From positions 130,491-194,490 of the forward strand of contig MNCI01033465.1 in NCBI GenBank assembly GCA_015680685.1: a stretch of 64,000 nt of DNA, read 5' to 3'. The position numbers and the translations under genes were made by a program. The notes below the pieces were generated by a model, which saw only the letters and a program-made list of their open reading frames with translations, had not been told where the DNA came from and did no database searches. This DNA is from Gnetum montanum. Its lineage: Eukaryota > Streptophyta > Gnetopsida > Gnetales > Gnetaceae. Positions 22,208-33,866 of this stretch are shown here, piece after piece; positions within the stretch are counted from its first letter, which is position 1, and the number at the start of each line of letters is the position of its first letter.

Positions 22208-24000
22208 ATGTCTTCTTTACAAAGGACCAATAATGCACCATATGATGAGAACATTAGTAGGAGAAATGATAGGGTCTAAACTGAAGAAAGTTAGAGTGAA
22301 TCACTAAATTTAGGGGTTTCATATGCTTATTTAAATGTTTACTATGCTTAAAGACTATGTTAAACTAATGCAAAAAATCCTAGGAGGGATGGGACTATTC
22401 CTAGAATAAGGAGGGCCTCAAGGCCTAGGACCTCATCTAGATTTAGAAAGGATACATCAAGGGACCATAGGAAGAACTATAGGAGCCATGGCAATTCTCC
22501 CAGTTTACCATCCTCTTCTTCATCTTTCACATCTAGTTCTAACAAGGATGAATGTAGGTATAGAAACAAAGATACACTAATAGGTCAAGATAATCATAGA
22601 AATAGAAATAGACAAGATCATCAAAATTAGAAAAATATAAATAGAAATCATCACCATAACATGTCTGATGATGATGAACCCTTGTTAGCTACTAGAAGCA
22701 TGACATAGATAACGAAGGTAGCTAGAATACCCTACATGCATCAAAGGGAAAGTTGCATCAAAAGGCTTAATATGAATAACCTTCCTAAATTTGTGGGAGG
22801 CTATAACTCTTATCCACATCATTACTTACAAGCCTTCAATGATACTTGTGCCTTGCAAAACATTAAGAGTAAGTGGTAAAAGCTTAAGCTCTTTCCCAGG
22901 GCACTAGTTGACAAAGCTCAAAGTTGGTATAAATTGTTGGAACTATATTCAATCCATTGCTGGTCCAAAATTTTAGAACTCTTCAATGAGAAATACCAAA
23001 CCTATGCAAGAGTGTCCAACCTGAGAAAAATAATCTCAGGATGGAAGCAAGAACAACATGAACCCTTGGATGTGGCCTTGGATACATACTATTCACTACT
23101 ACATAGATGTCTAGGCCATGCTTTATCTAAAGAAGAGCAACTTTTCCACATCATAGATGAGCTTATAACCAAATGAGGGAGACTCTTGGGATTTATGCCC
23201 AAGGTTGATTATCTGAATTAAAAGCCCATCAAATACAAGGCTAGTTGAGTAGGTGGCAAAAGAATGAGAGCTATGTAAATGAGAGAACATAGAGGAATAT
23301 AATTGGGACCCAACTCTTTAAAAAAAAGAGGGTCCAAATCTATGATGAGGAAAAATAAATAGCTCTCAATATGTTCATTTCACAATAGACCTTGCCAATA
23401 TAAAATGCTATCACTGAAATGGAAGTAAGGTTAGATAAGATGTGGGAGTTGATGAAAAAAAAAAGTTACAGGCNTGCACCTCGTATCCTTCAGCACACCC
23501 TCACTAATCTTACACTTCCTTCCATCATGTGCCACCACCAACAATGCAAGAAGAATTGGCACTACAACCTCAACAAAAGAATGTCACTGATGCTATGAAC
23601 ATACATAGAAATGATCATGTTAGTAGATATCCATAAAAATATAGGAAATGTTCCTTCTTTAGGATGATTCCCACTCATGCAAATAAGACACATAAATCTA
23701 CCACCTCATCAAAACAACCACAATGCCAATTTGGTATAACACCCTTGCTTGTCAAAACAATGTCTCCTAATCCTACTTAAGAGTCAACAATTGTCACCAT
23801 CCCAACACAAAATGAAAAAGACAAACCTATCCATTAAAAAGAAACTGGAAACATTCCATGCATCACTAGCAACAATAAAGGGTGCAATTGTGATCTAAAG
23901 GTTCAAAGTGTTCACTCAATTCCTACACCAGCCCATTACAAACATCAAGAACAAGAGTGTGTGTGAAACAAGGTTCAAAAAATAGCCACTAAACTAAAGG
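22208..24000 (+). pseudogene. Athila gag of a pol-less derivative, degenerate (copy 2)
   Basis: Starts MSSLQRTNNAPYDEN. The best preserved stretch is near 22960-23170: ILELFNEKYQTYARVSNL, then EPLDVALDTYYSLLHRCL. A single N at 23474 marks the loss of the part that in copy 1 (12264-12830) contains the knuckle-like motif. Reading frames shift around 23170. The copy is dead, and like copy 1 is followed by a protease remnant rather than pol. Confidence 0.75.
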
Positions 24001-24490
24001 ATACCCAATGGCTTCTAAATGAGAATGCCAAAGTATTTAAATGATGCATGACAACATATAACCCAAGTAGTAGTTCTTATCTCGGTCATGAACTTAGTCA
24101 TGGGAGAGATGCCCCATTTTAAGTCAAGAACTAATAAGTGCTTTTTCTTTTTGTTTTGTAGCATTTTTAATACGTTTTTATCTTTCTTAAATATTTTACA
24201 CTTTCTTCTATATTTTACTTTATTTTATTTGAGTTTTTCTAATACTTTTCTTAAGTTTTGTTTTATTTTTTTTTCTTTGTTACCATTAGGACTAAGTGCA
24301 ACTATAGCTGTTAATTCATGGTGTTTTGTACTATAATGTTATTTGATTGCTAATGTCTAGATGCTATCTTTGAATTTTTTTATTAATAACTAGGACTTAG
24401 TTTCTTTTTCATGATAATAGGCACTAAGTCCATCTCATCCATCCATCCACAAAACTCTATGGTGTTCCTTATTTTGGAAATATCAGGTCC
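24001..24490 (+). other. Post-pol noncoding segment with internal purine block
   Basis: Same as 13340-13863: protease-linker remnant, TGGGAGAGAT block (24101-24110), then a T-rich run. It stops at the Tekay gag junction. No gene is seen. Confidence 0.6.
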
Positions 24491-25219
24491 TTTCCTTAAT
24501 GAAATTTATAACAAATATATCTACATCGATGACACATAACTACTCAACTCAAAGAAACAAGCATTATACTCTACCAGAGATCAAATACCTTAATACAAAC
24601 AATAGAACTCATCCTCCTTGGCCTAAGCATATTGGGTAGACACATAACGGGCTCTAAAGAGGTCAAAAAATCATCCCATGCCACCTTTTGGCCAATCCAT
24701 CCCTTAGTTTGCTCTTTAATTATCAACCAACCACAAGCAATGCCAACCAACTAATAGACTACCAAGAAAGTCTATTGAATCGATGAACAACCCATCAAAT
24801 CAAAAGCCTTTTACAATTCCTCCAACCATTTTGTAGCTATAGTGGGAGCCTCAGTGCCATCAAATTTAGGAGATCTCAACTTCCAAAATTTCTCTACCAA
24901 TTTCCTATTAATAGGCTACCTATTGGATTCTCTTGAGCCTCCACTACTACTACCACTTCAGACTTCTTTGACCATGGGAACAGGAGCATCACTAGCTGCA
25001 ACATGCTACTACAGGATCTGTAATAGTTGTTGTATAAGATTTGGTTTCTTGTTTGCAAGACCACTACTAGATGTTTAAGGAGGTTGCTTCTATTCATCAT
25101 TGGGCCTTTCTGACCTACGAGCCCTTCTAGCATCATGACCACATGTACTATTCACCTATGCAACCTAAAATGACAAATGGATGAGTACTTGAAACATCAT
25201 ACAACATTGGAGTAAACTT
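24491..25219 (-). pseudogene. Tekay/Del gag, N-terminal fragment (copy 2)
   Basis: The minus strand from the primer site reads into gag with PKFDGTEAPTIATKWLEEL and KAFDLMGCSS, the start of the chromovirus capsid domain. It is cut on the left at the Athila junction. Copies at 13864 and 39290 match it. The reading frame has stops. Confidence 0.7.
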
Positions 25220-25231
25220 GCTTTGATACCA
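25220..25231 (-). other. Primer binding site, initiator tRNA-Met type
   Basis: GCTTTGATACCA is the complement of TGGTATCAAAGC, one change from the usual TGGTATCAGAGC. It lies three bases left of the LTR, so this LTR also served an element lying to the left. Confidence 0.75.
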
Positions 25232-25234
25232 CAA

Positions 25235-27951
25235 TGTAACACCCCACCCTTGCTAGGGCAAGGTGATTCCTAGGATCACTAGTAATTTTACAATCAAAGC
25301 ATGATAAATTTAAAATTAATGATGTGTACATTCTATTAAGGAAGGTCAAACTGCACAAGATTTCATTTCACATCAAAAACTAAACATACATTACAATGAG
25401 AAAACTAAATATCTCTACATAAGCCAAAATTTGCACTAGTCCCACAAGATACAAAATTACATAAACATCATCATCACATATATAAGAGTATAAAGAGTTT
25501 CATACAATTATAAATAGTTCATACTACTATACATGGAAATATACATTAACCAATCACTAAATATTTTTCCCTTCTCTACTCCCCTTCTTTGTGTTCATCT
25601 CAACTCCTACAACTTCCACCTATAATGAAATAAAGTTAGTATATCATTGAGTGAGAAGCCTTTGCATTTCCCCTACTAGATGGATAATAAGTGATACACT
25701 AGAGGAGAGGAGTGGGGTAAAAGATAACCTACCTCAAATGTTAGTCTTATGCATGCTAAGAGTAACACATGGATACACACATCATATCACACATAACACT
25801 AGCATAATCATTATTGAAGAGGATATATGGCTATCATACAATCATCGATAAAGCCATGGTCTGACATAATCTATCATGTATTCATTACATGACATCACAT
25901 GTCCTTCCACTATGATGTCCATGCCATCATACCTACATTGTACCATTAAACAATCCTTGATGCATACAATCATAATCCAATAAACATATATGCTCTCAAC
26001 AATATGACTCACAAACTGATATTATCATATACATAGACCATGTGGTCACTAGCATATCCACACTCAATGTAGCATGTGAAACATTGCCACAAGTAATCAT
26101 AATAGCCATTACTTGCATGTCTTTTATTAGTCTTCTATTTATGTAACTGGTGGTAGGGTTTGTCAACCTATGACCTGCAATCACTAGCCTTTTAGAGGAC
26201 TAGTGATAGGGATGAACAAACCTATGCCACATACCAGTTGTAGGGACAAACACACCTACACTCTTCTAGTCTCAGGACAAGGCCTAAGATAGGATCCTCA
26301 CTAATGCATCATAGTGGGAATCAATCCATACTACCTCTAGGATGCCTCATCACCAACTAGTCCACACCCTCATGCTAGCACCACCTATCAATGATCATCA
26401 CAAGTGTCATCAAGAAGACATGTACACATTCTAGCTAGCTTAAGCCAACACATGTCATAAGCACAACACATCTAAAAAAACATAACATGATCACATATAT
26501 CTACATCAAGAATTCACATTAATTTGAAATTTTTTTACACCACAACCAGATTTGTAGCACTATATGCAATTCCACAAAATGACTGCTATAATAACCTTCA
26601 AAATGATATATGCCCAAAGAGCAAAACCAATTCTACAATTAGAAAATACTTCCCAAGAGAATCCCAATGACACTAATTTTACCTAAATAAAACTCATAAA
26701 AGAAAAGTTATGTGCATCCAAAATTTGATTAATAAAATAATAATTAATAATATTTAATTACCACTAGAAAAGATTGGAACTCCGTAAAAATATAATATTC
26801 CTATCATACCAGTCTTATCAACATCACAGATCATGTTCCACAAGTCCACATCATACCATAAATTACATATATATTAATAAACAATTTGTAATAAAAACTA
26901 TACAATTTCAAGAAATATGCAAAATAACATGTCCAAGCTCAATCTTTGAGCTGTTCACCCCACATATCCACATTGCATATACACTAATCTAACATAAAAA
27001 TACAAGGAAAAAGTAAAGACACCCCACCAATTACAATTATTATGGCAAAAAGGCTTAAACAAACGTAAAATCCTCAAACATCCTATAGGACCCCATTTCA
27101 CTTCAAAGAAGTTCCACACCCATGTAGATATGACCATAGTAATCCCAAATCCAAGTTCAAAGCAAGAAAAAAACTATCCACAAAGCTTAGAATTCAAAAA
27201 AAATGTGGAATGTAAGAAGAGAGAAGAAAGAATAAAGAAAGAAAATAGGCTCTTGTGCATTTCTATTTCTCCAAAAACAAAACAAATAAAACCCAATTTT
27301 TATGGGTGGTGGTGCAAAAAGACAACAGAAAAAGAATAAGGATAAAAACAAAACTATGCTTTTAAACATATGTAAAAAAAATATACAAGTAATTTTTTTT
27401 TCCCTTAGCACATGTCACGTGCAACCTAACATTACTTTTTATGATTTACTTTTTAACCATGTTATCTTCATAAGCTAATATATTTTTTCCTCCATGAATA
27501 ATACCATGAATTTGAATCATGCATAACAAACACACAAGGACTCTAAATCAAAAATTTTTTAAACCTACGAAATCTTTATCAAATGCTCTACACCTTCACA
27601 TGCCAAAATCCAACTCGAGCATCACACAACATAGCACTATAGTACAAATGCATAAATACTAAAATAACACATAAAGCATAAATACATACTGAATAGGTGT
27701 TCTTGTGCTCCAATCCAACACCCCTACTAGCAACATCACTTATCTAACACATCATACAAGGCTAGTGTACATAATCATGTAAGCTAAGCATGTAACGACA
27801 TCATAATCATAACATAAAGATGAAGCCTCATAACATAAAAAATACATTTATATTAAATTAACTCATCTCTTACAACCCACCGAGACTCCATACATAATGT
27901 ATAAATCATAAGTGTATGACCATACCTAATGTATCTAGATGGGATGTAACA
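25235..27951 (-). repeat. Tekay/Del LTR, 2.7 kb, shared by two elements
   Basis: Edges TGTAACACCCC and GGGATGTAACA. It has a primer site on its left and a polypurine tract on its right, so it is the 5' LTR of a truncated element to the left and the 3' LTR of the element to the right. Long LTRs with these ends are typical of Del/Tekay chromoviruses. There is no coding content; short frames here are accidental. Confidence 0.8.
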
Positions 27952-27970
27952 CTCTCCCCTCCTTGAGAAT
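27952..27970 (-). other. Polypurine tract of the Tekay element
   Basis: The minus strand reads TCTCAAGGAGGGGAGAG immediately before the LTR start, the expected primer for plus-strand DNA synthesis. Confidence 0.8.
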
Positions 27971-29330
27971 TTTCCTTTTCGACGATCCCAAGATGAGTTG
28001 TGCATCTTAGTCTCCAACTCCTAAGTAGCCTCTAAAGCTCCACATCTACTCCATAAAATATTGATCACAGGTACAAATTTACTACGTAGTTATCATGACA
28101 TTCAATTAACAATCTCTACTAGCTGCTCAACATAAGTGACATTAGACTCTAGTTGTATCCTTGAATGGTCAATCACATGATGTTCATTAGGCACACAATG
28201 GTGTAGCATAGATACATGAAACACAGCATGTACATGTATCAAATGAGGAGGTAATGTTATCCAAGAGGCCACTCTCCCAATCCACTATAACACTTGAAAT
28301 AGACCAATGTATCTAGGAGCCAGTTCTCCTTTTTGGCCAAATCAAGTAAGGCCTTTCAAGGAAGAAACTCGAAGAAATACATGATCTCTAACTACAAACT
28401 CTAGTGGCCTTAAATGCTGATTGGCATATGCTGCCTACCTATCCTATGTAGCTCTTAATCTATCTTGAATGTTCCAAATCTGCTTTATAGTCTTTCTCAC
28501 AAAATCTATGCTCACTTGCTAACGACCTTCTATGGTATCCCAACATAAAGGTGTTCTACATGGCCTACCATATAAAATCTCATATGATGATGCTCACAAA
28601 CTCTCTTAATAATTGTTATTATACAAAAATTCAGCTAATGGTAGCATCTGATCCCAACCTTCCCTATACTACAAAGCACAAGCTCTCAACATGTCTTGGA
28701 GAATCTACTTCACCCACTCAGTCTAACCATCAATTTGTGGATGAAACGCCAAACTCATATTCAACTTTCTACCCATATCCTTATAAAATTCCTACCAAGA
28801 ATATGACATGAATCAAGAATCTCTATCACTAATAATCTATCATGGCACCCCATGCAACTACACTATCTCTACAAGAAAGAGATGTGCAATTTCGATTGCA
28901 CTCACTGATGCTCATGTGGTAAAGAAATGGGCATACTTTATCAACAAATCAACAACTACTAATATAACATCATGACCATTGTGAGCTCATGGAAGACCAA
29001 CAATGAAATTCACACCAATGGCATCCCATTTCCACTAAGCAATATCGTGGGAATGCAAATATCCCCCAAGCCTTTGATGCTCTATCTTCATTTGTTAGCA
29101 AATCAAACATTAAGACACATATTCTTCTACATTCCTCTTTATATCAGGCCATCAATACATCCATTGTAAAATCTAGTCCATTTTTTGACTACCTAGATGC
29201 ATTTGGTATATGCTCATGTGGGCCNACATTTTTTGACTACCTAGATGCATTTGGTATATGCTCATGTGGGCCTCATCCATCAACTAAATTTGTAGAGCTT
29301 CTGGAACACATACTTGACCATCCCTCCATA
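27971..29330 (-). pseudogene. Tekay/Del integrase with chromodomain, degenerate
   Basis: Read leftwards. The zinc-domain region is near 29150 (WPDIKRNVEEYV). The core has KWDAIGVNFIVGLPRA (first aspartate now asparagine) and VVVDLLIKYAHFF. The second core block includes FHPQIDGQTEWV near 28720, and the C-terminal GPF-like block includes KGELAPRYIGLFQVL. At the end comes a chromodomain (KFVPVINILWSRCGALEAT, then ELETKM), the hallmark of chromoviruses, which would steer insertion to certain chromatin. It ends a few bases before the polypurine tract. Stops are frequent. A 46-bp direct repeat around the N at 29225 interrupts it. Confidence 0.85.
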
Positions 29331-30444
29331 ACACTCCATGGATATCCACATAGAGCATTCCATCAAAGGTGATTTGTTGCCTAAATTCTTGACACCATGA
29401 ATCATGTCATTGTTGCTCTCACATCTGCTCCTACAAATCTAGTTGGATTGTCAAGCTATTAAGCTTACTCTCCACCTACTCAATGCATCAACTACTTTAT
29501 TAGTCTTGCCATGTTTGTATTTAATAGTGAAATCAAAGTCAACAAGCAGCTTCACCCATCTACATTGTCGTAGTTGTGGCTAACTCATAAGAGATTGGAT
29601 GCTCTTATGATTAGTCCAAATAGTAACATGATCCCCATGTAGATAATGTTGCTAAATCTTCAATGTGAATATCATAGCACCCAACACTAGATCATCCATA
29701 GGATATTTAGTTTCATGTCACCTCAATTGATGGGATGCATAAGCCACAACTGTCCATCCTGGATCAACACATGACAAAATCCATCCCCTAAAGCCTTAGT
29801 AATAACATCATATGGATGTATTTAGGTGTAGGATATATCATTACTAGAGTAGTCACCAATCTATGCTTCAACTCTTCAAAGGCAACTTGACAAGCTGAGC
29901 CTCAAGTAAATTTTGTCTACTTCTACAACAACTGAGTCAAAGAGATGCTATGTGAGAAAAATATTCCACAAACCTAGGGTAATATCTTCCCAATCTTAAG
30001 AATATTCACACCTCCACTACTAATTACGATAAAGGCCAATCACAAATGACTGCAATCTTTGCAAGATCCACAAAGATACTAGCTCTAGACACCACATGTC
30101 CCAAGATCTAAATCTCTGACTACCAAAATGAACACTTGCATGGATGAGCATAAAATTGGTGCTTCCTCAATGTCTATAAGACTATCTACAAGTGTTGTGC
30201 ATGCAACTACTCATTAGGAGAATATACTAAGATATCATCTATGAACACAATCCTAAAAAAATCTTGGAATAGCCACATCACATTATTCATGAGGTGCATG
30301 AAAACTGTTGCTGCATTTGTTAATCCAAATGGAAGTACTAGAAACTCATAATGACCATATCATGTTTTAAATACTATCTTGGAAACATCTTGTTCATGAA
30401 CTCATACCTAATGGTATCCATACTTGAGATTAATATTTGAGAAT
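29331..30444 (-). pseudogene. Tekay/Del reverse transcriptase (C-terminal half) and RNase H, degenerate
   Basis: From the insertion point leftwards: [32 protein letters not shown], then the catalytic [10 protein letters not shown]. RNase H follows (about 29440-29790: HETKYPMDDLVLGAMIF, then DFTIKYKHGKTNKVVDALS). The first half of the domain lies at 37924 onwards, beyond the inserted Tat element: ...[15 protein letters not shown] ends on the far side. Several stops. Confidence 0.85.
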
Positions 30445-30449
30445 ACATG

Positions 30450-31409
30450 TGTAGTGACAGAAAATGTCAGTGGATGGAAACACCGAGAGGTCTTTGGGTG
30501 CACAACCTAACCCCGGATCCACATGAGGCCCATGCTAGAGAAAATGGATTCAGGGTGCCCTGAATAGTCTGGTTGATCAGACAGGAACTTAATTGATGTA
30601 CAATAACCCTTTTGCAAACAATAAAATAAAAAATGTAATGTGCATAGTAGTAGAAACGTGCTAAAGTGCATAATGGGACAATGAACACAATTTAATGCTT
30701 AACAATGCCAAATAAATGTTGTGATTAGCCAAAAAAGAGAGTTTGAATAGAAAGATACACTTCCCTAAAAAATGGTATAGGTATACAAAGTGTACAATAG
30801 GCATAGTAGAAGCAGAATCATAACCTCGGTGGTGTTGGGCTATGAAATCTGGTGCTCACTGTGATAAATGTGCCTCCTAGGTTAGTGGTCACAGTATACC
30901 ATGTGATGTAGTTGTGCCTCTCTATCAATGTGGTGTGCTCTGGGTCTCATTCACTCACAGAGTTAAGTGCCAAAATGCTAAAATTCCAAATGCCAAAATG
31001 GAAATGCCAACTACTTTGCTGGTCAAGAAATTCCAGCCTTCCCCCTTTTTATTCCTCTTTTTTTTAACGAGGGCTCAGAGGTATTTATAGGACTAGGGTT
31101 AGCTCAAAATGTGGATCTAGTGCCACGTGGTAGTGCAGTAGGTAACAACGTGTAACAGTGCGTAATAGCATAGTGTAATAGGGCACTATGCTATGCTACG
31201 CATTATAGCAAGGTGCTACGCTAGCACTATAGCAGGGTGCTACGCTAGCACTATAGCAGGGTGCTACGCTACGCTAGCATTGTAGCAGGGTGCTACATTA
31301 GTACAGTAGCAAGGTGCTACGCTATGCAACATAGTAGCACATAACAGTGTGTAACACTTAACCATATTTGCAATTGCGAAGCCGAGACCTGAAATTTTGT
31401 GGTGTTTCA
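30450..31409 (-). repeat. 3' LTR of Tat-A (960 bp)
   Basis: Edges TGTAGTGACAG and GGTGTTTCA. Matches 36856-37918 but has fewer GCTACG-type repeat units (about 31180-31345). A TATA-like TATTTATAGGAC lies near 31082 (complement TATAAATA). Confidence 0.85.
31180..31345. repeat. GCTACGCTAGCACTATAGCAGGGT minisatellite in LTR
   Basis: About seven imperfect units of roughly 22-27 bp built on GGTGCTACGCTAGCACTAT. Many units are self-complementary (GCTACGC/GCGTAGC, CTAGC/GCTAG), so foldback is possible. Confidence 0.8.
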
Positions 31410-31425
31410 ATGGCCCCTCTTTGTT
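31410..31425 (-). other. Polypurine tract of Tat-A
   Basis: The minus strand reads CAAAGAGGGGCCAT just before the LTR start TGAAACACC. Confidence 0.75.
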
Positions 31426-33120
31426 GACGTCTGAAGGAGTGGCCCGAGAGACATCAAAAAAATACAAAACACCACAATAGACATGTCACCAACGTCATTT
31501 GTCAACACAAGATCAGATGTTGTTTTACCATGCTCAAGAGTGTTATAAGAATAAGGTTATGCTAAGGGACAAGGGGTATAGGCAATGCTAGGGAGATGAA
31601 ATTTCAATGGTGGGAACAAAATGCAAACAGTGGATCATGATGTAAGATGAAAATTTAGCATGGTTGATAGTGACTATGGCATGAAGTAGCTTGCCCCTGA
31701 AATGTTGAACTCTTGTTGGAGTGTTTATGAGAGTGTCAAAGTTCATCCAAGGATGGGCCAATTACAAAGCTGCAACATTGTTGCTTTTTTTCTTGTGAGG
31801 CGAACCTTCTTTGGATTCGGCTTACTGATAAATGTTAGCTGCAAGTTGGCCATCAAGAAGATGGGCTTTGTTTTGATGCATCACATTGCATCTATAGGAT
31901 AGATTTTCCTCCCATGGATGATTCATGTTACATCTGCTTAGGCTTTTACCATGCAACAAAGGCATCTCATAGAATGAATTATGTTACATCAACCATGAGT
32001 TCTATAGTTGATGTAAAGGGAATGCCAAGTGTGTCATAGTGCATATGCATCAAAGAAGTGTGAAATCATGAGTACAAGGAGTATGAGAGGATATTGGGAT
32101 GAATGAAATGGATGTGCATAGGTTGTAATAGGCATGAGGGAGATGTGCATTCTTGAGTGGCTCAACTAGTCCAATCATGCACATCAAAGCAATGTGATAA
32201 CTTGCTACTATGATGGAATGCACCTTTGCACAACCATCTCCTAGGCTTCTTCCTACAAACACAACTCAGAGAGGACAAGAAAACCACAAAACATGAAATG
32301 CAACTGCAAATGCTAGATGTGAAGATGCTACAAGTGCTAGATGTGAAGATGCTATGAAAGTATCAAATGTTGTGCTAGTTGCAAGTGCTCAAGAAACCAG
32401 TGAAGGTGTCAAGACAATGATGCTGCAAGTGTTCTGAATGCTGCACTAATAGCAAGTGATCCAAAAGAATCACCAAAATGGTGGAAGGTGATGACGCTGT
32501 GAGTGCTCCCAGGGAAATGGCAAATGTTTGGATTAGATTAGCTACATGCCAGTTTAAAGTCTTGGTAGACTGTGAACCTAGTTTAAGGTCCTAGTAGACC
32601 CTGATGTGCTAGTTTATAGTCCTAGCATACTATTGGATGCTATTTTAATGTCGTAGTAGACAGTGGATGTTGTGCTAGTTTAACATCATGACCCAAGGAC
32701 AAGCTATGCTAGTTTATAGTCATAGCAAACTATCTATGCTAGTTTATAGTCATAGTGGACTAGTGCTTACCTTGCTTATGCAAGGTGTGATGTTGCATGC
32801 ATAGTCATGTTGTGCACCTATGATATCCTGCAAAACATCAACTAGAAAGAAAACAACATCAAGCGACACCTATTATAAATAGAGTTAAAATGTATGAATG
32901 AAAGAAAAGCAATGCAAAAAAGTGATAGTTTTAGGCCATTCTGGGTCGTAGGCTAGTTTAAGGCCTTTTTAGGCCATGTGTTTTTGTAGTTTTATATTTT
33001 CAGATGTAATGCATAATCTAAATGGATGGATGCATAAAAAAGTAAAACAAATAAGTGAACAAAATGAAATGCTTGATCTAAGTAAGTAGGCAACATGTAA
33101 ATGCATAGGCTAGTGTGATG
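31426..33120. other. Noncoding interior of Tat-A, pol region missing
   Basis: No reverse transcriptase, RNase H or integrase motif is found on either strand. The stretch has short direct repeats: AGATGTGAAGATGCTA twice near 32324-32355, and the CTAGTTTATAGTC array at 32545-32765. It otherwise looks like unconstrained sequence. Confidence 0.6.
32545..32765. repeat. Array of CTAGTTTATAGTCATAGTGGAC-like units
   Basis: Seven units start at about 32549, 32578, 32608, 32640, 32674, 32708 and 32738, spaced 29-34 bp. Single or paired relatives occur inside the same element at 34464, 35878 and 35911. The rest of each spacer is poorly conserved. Confidence 0.75.
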
Positions 33121-33751
33121 TAAATGAAAGTCAAAAATGCATGGGAAGTGGAGGTAAAGGGTAGGAAAGCATTTAGCACATTTTTGGCCAAGGAAAGGTC
33201 TCAGTCATGTAGTTGCTTCCTAACCAGGAATGTATTAGGGAGCGTGCAAGGCTTAGGATCCTCTAGGAGGCTATTGACTTCAGCCACTCGTTCGGGTGTT
33301 TTAGCCTTAGCTGCTGCATTAGTTGTTATAGGTGTACCACCAAGAAACTCTTCTTCTAAAACTTGTGGCATGTCTATGATGTGGATAGTTGAAGAGGAAG
33401 CATTATCACCATGGATGATAACTTGACCACCTTCATATGGAAGATGGATTTCTTGGTGGATGGGAGAGGATATGGCCCTTAGTTGGGCTAGCCAAGGCCT
33501 ACCTAGAATCATGTTGAAACTTGGCATCTCTTCTATGACAGTGAAATATGCACTAGTGGGGAATTGCTCTCCTATGACAAAGGCTAAGTTGATTGTANGG
33601 CCAACCAAAACCACAAGTCTAAAATCCTTCAATGGATCATGTGACACAGTCAAGGGTACAATCAACTTAGCCTTTGTCATAGGAGAGCAATTCCCCACTA
33701 GTGCAGATTTCACTGTCATAGAAGAGATGCCAAGTTTCAACATGATTCTAG
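33121..33751 (-). pseudogene. Tat-like protease domain, partial
   Basis: Read leftwards, the recognisable end of a retropepsin: FTVIEEMPSFNMILGRPWLA, followed by LRAISSPIHQEIHLPY. This ILGRPWL-plus-HQ pattern is typical of Tat proteases. The catalytic part should lie just upstream, where an N-run and a 95-bp inverted duplication disturb the assembly. After it the frame continues through a nondescript linker (VIIHGDNASSSTIHIIDMP) and no reverse transcriptase follows. Confidence 0.7.
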
Positions 33752-33866
33752 NNNNNNNNNNNNNNNNNNNNNNNNNNNNNNNNNNNNNNNNNNNNNNNNN
33801 NNNNNNNNNNNNNNNNNNNNNNNNNNNNNNNNNNNNNNNNNNNNNNNNNNNNNNNNNNNNNNNNNN
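33752..33866. other. Assembly gap (115 Ns)
   Basis: Falls between gag and the protease end of Tat-A, next to the inverted duplication at 33503-33751. The protease catalytic loop probably lies here. Confidence 0.95.

Larger units (their letters stand above)
19838..25234 (+). repeat. Second copy of the 8568-14580 block
   Basis: The order 3' tail, Athila-1 LTR, ACATG-like site (ATGTG here), LTR stub, head-to-head LTR fragments, primer site, gag, post-pol segment, Tekay gag and Tekay primer site is the same as at 8568-14580, about 11.27 kb to the left. Shared junctions between unrelated elements show this is one duplicated block, not independent insertions. Differences are scattered substitutions and a loss of about 565 bp at the N at 23474. 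Confidence 0.85.

Noticed and set aside
31140-31345. Possible CRISPR-like array because of regular short repeats
   Set aside because: Units are contiguous and degenerate with no distinct spacers, and lie in a plant LTR; a minisatellite explains them.
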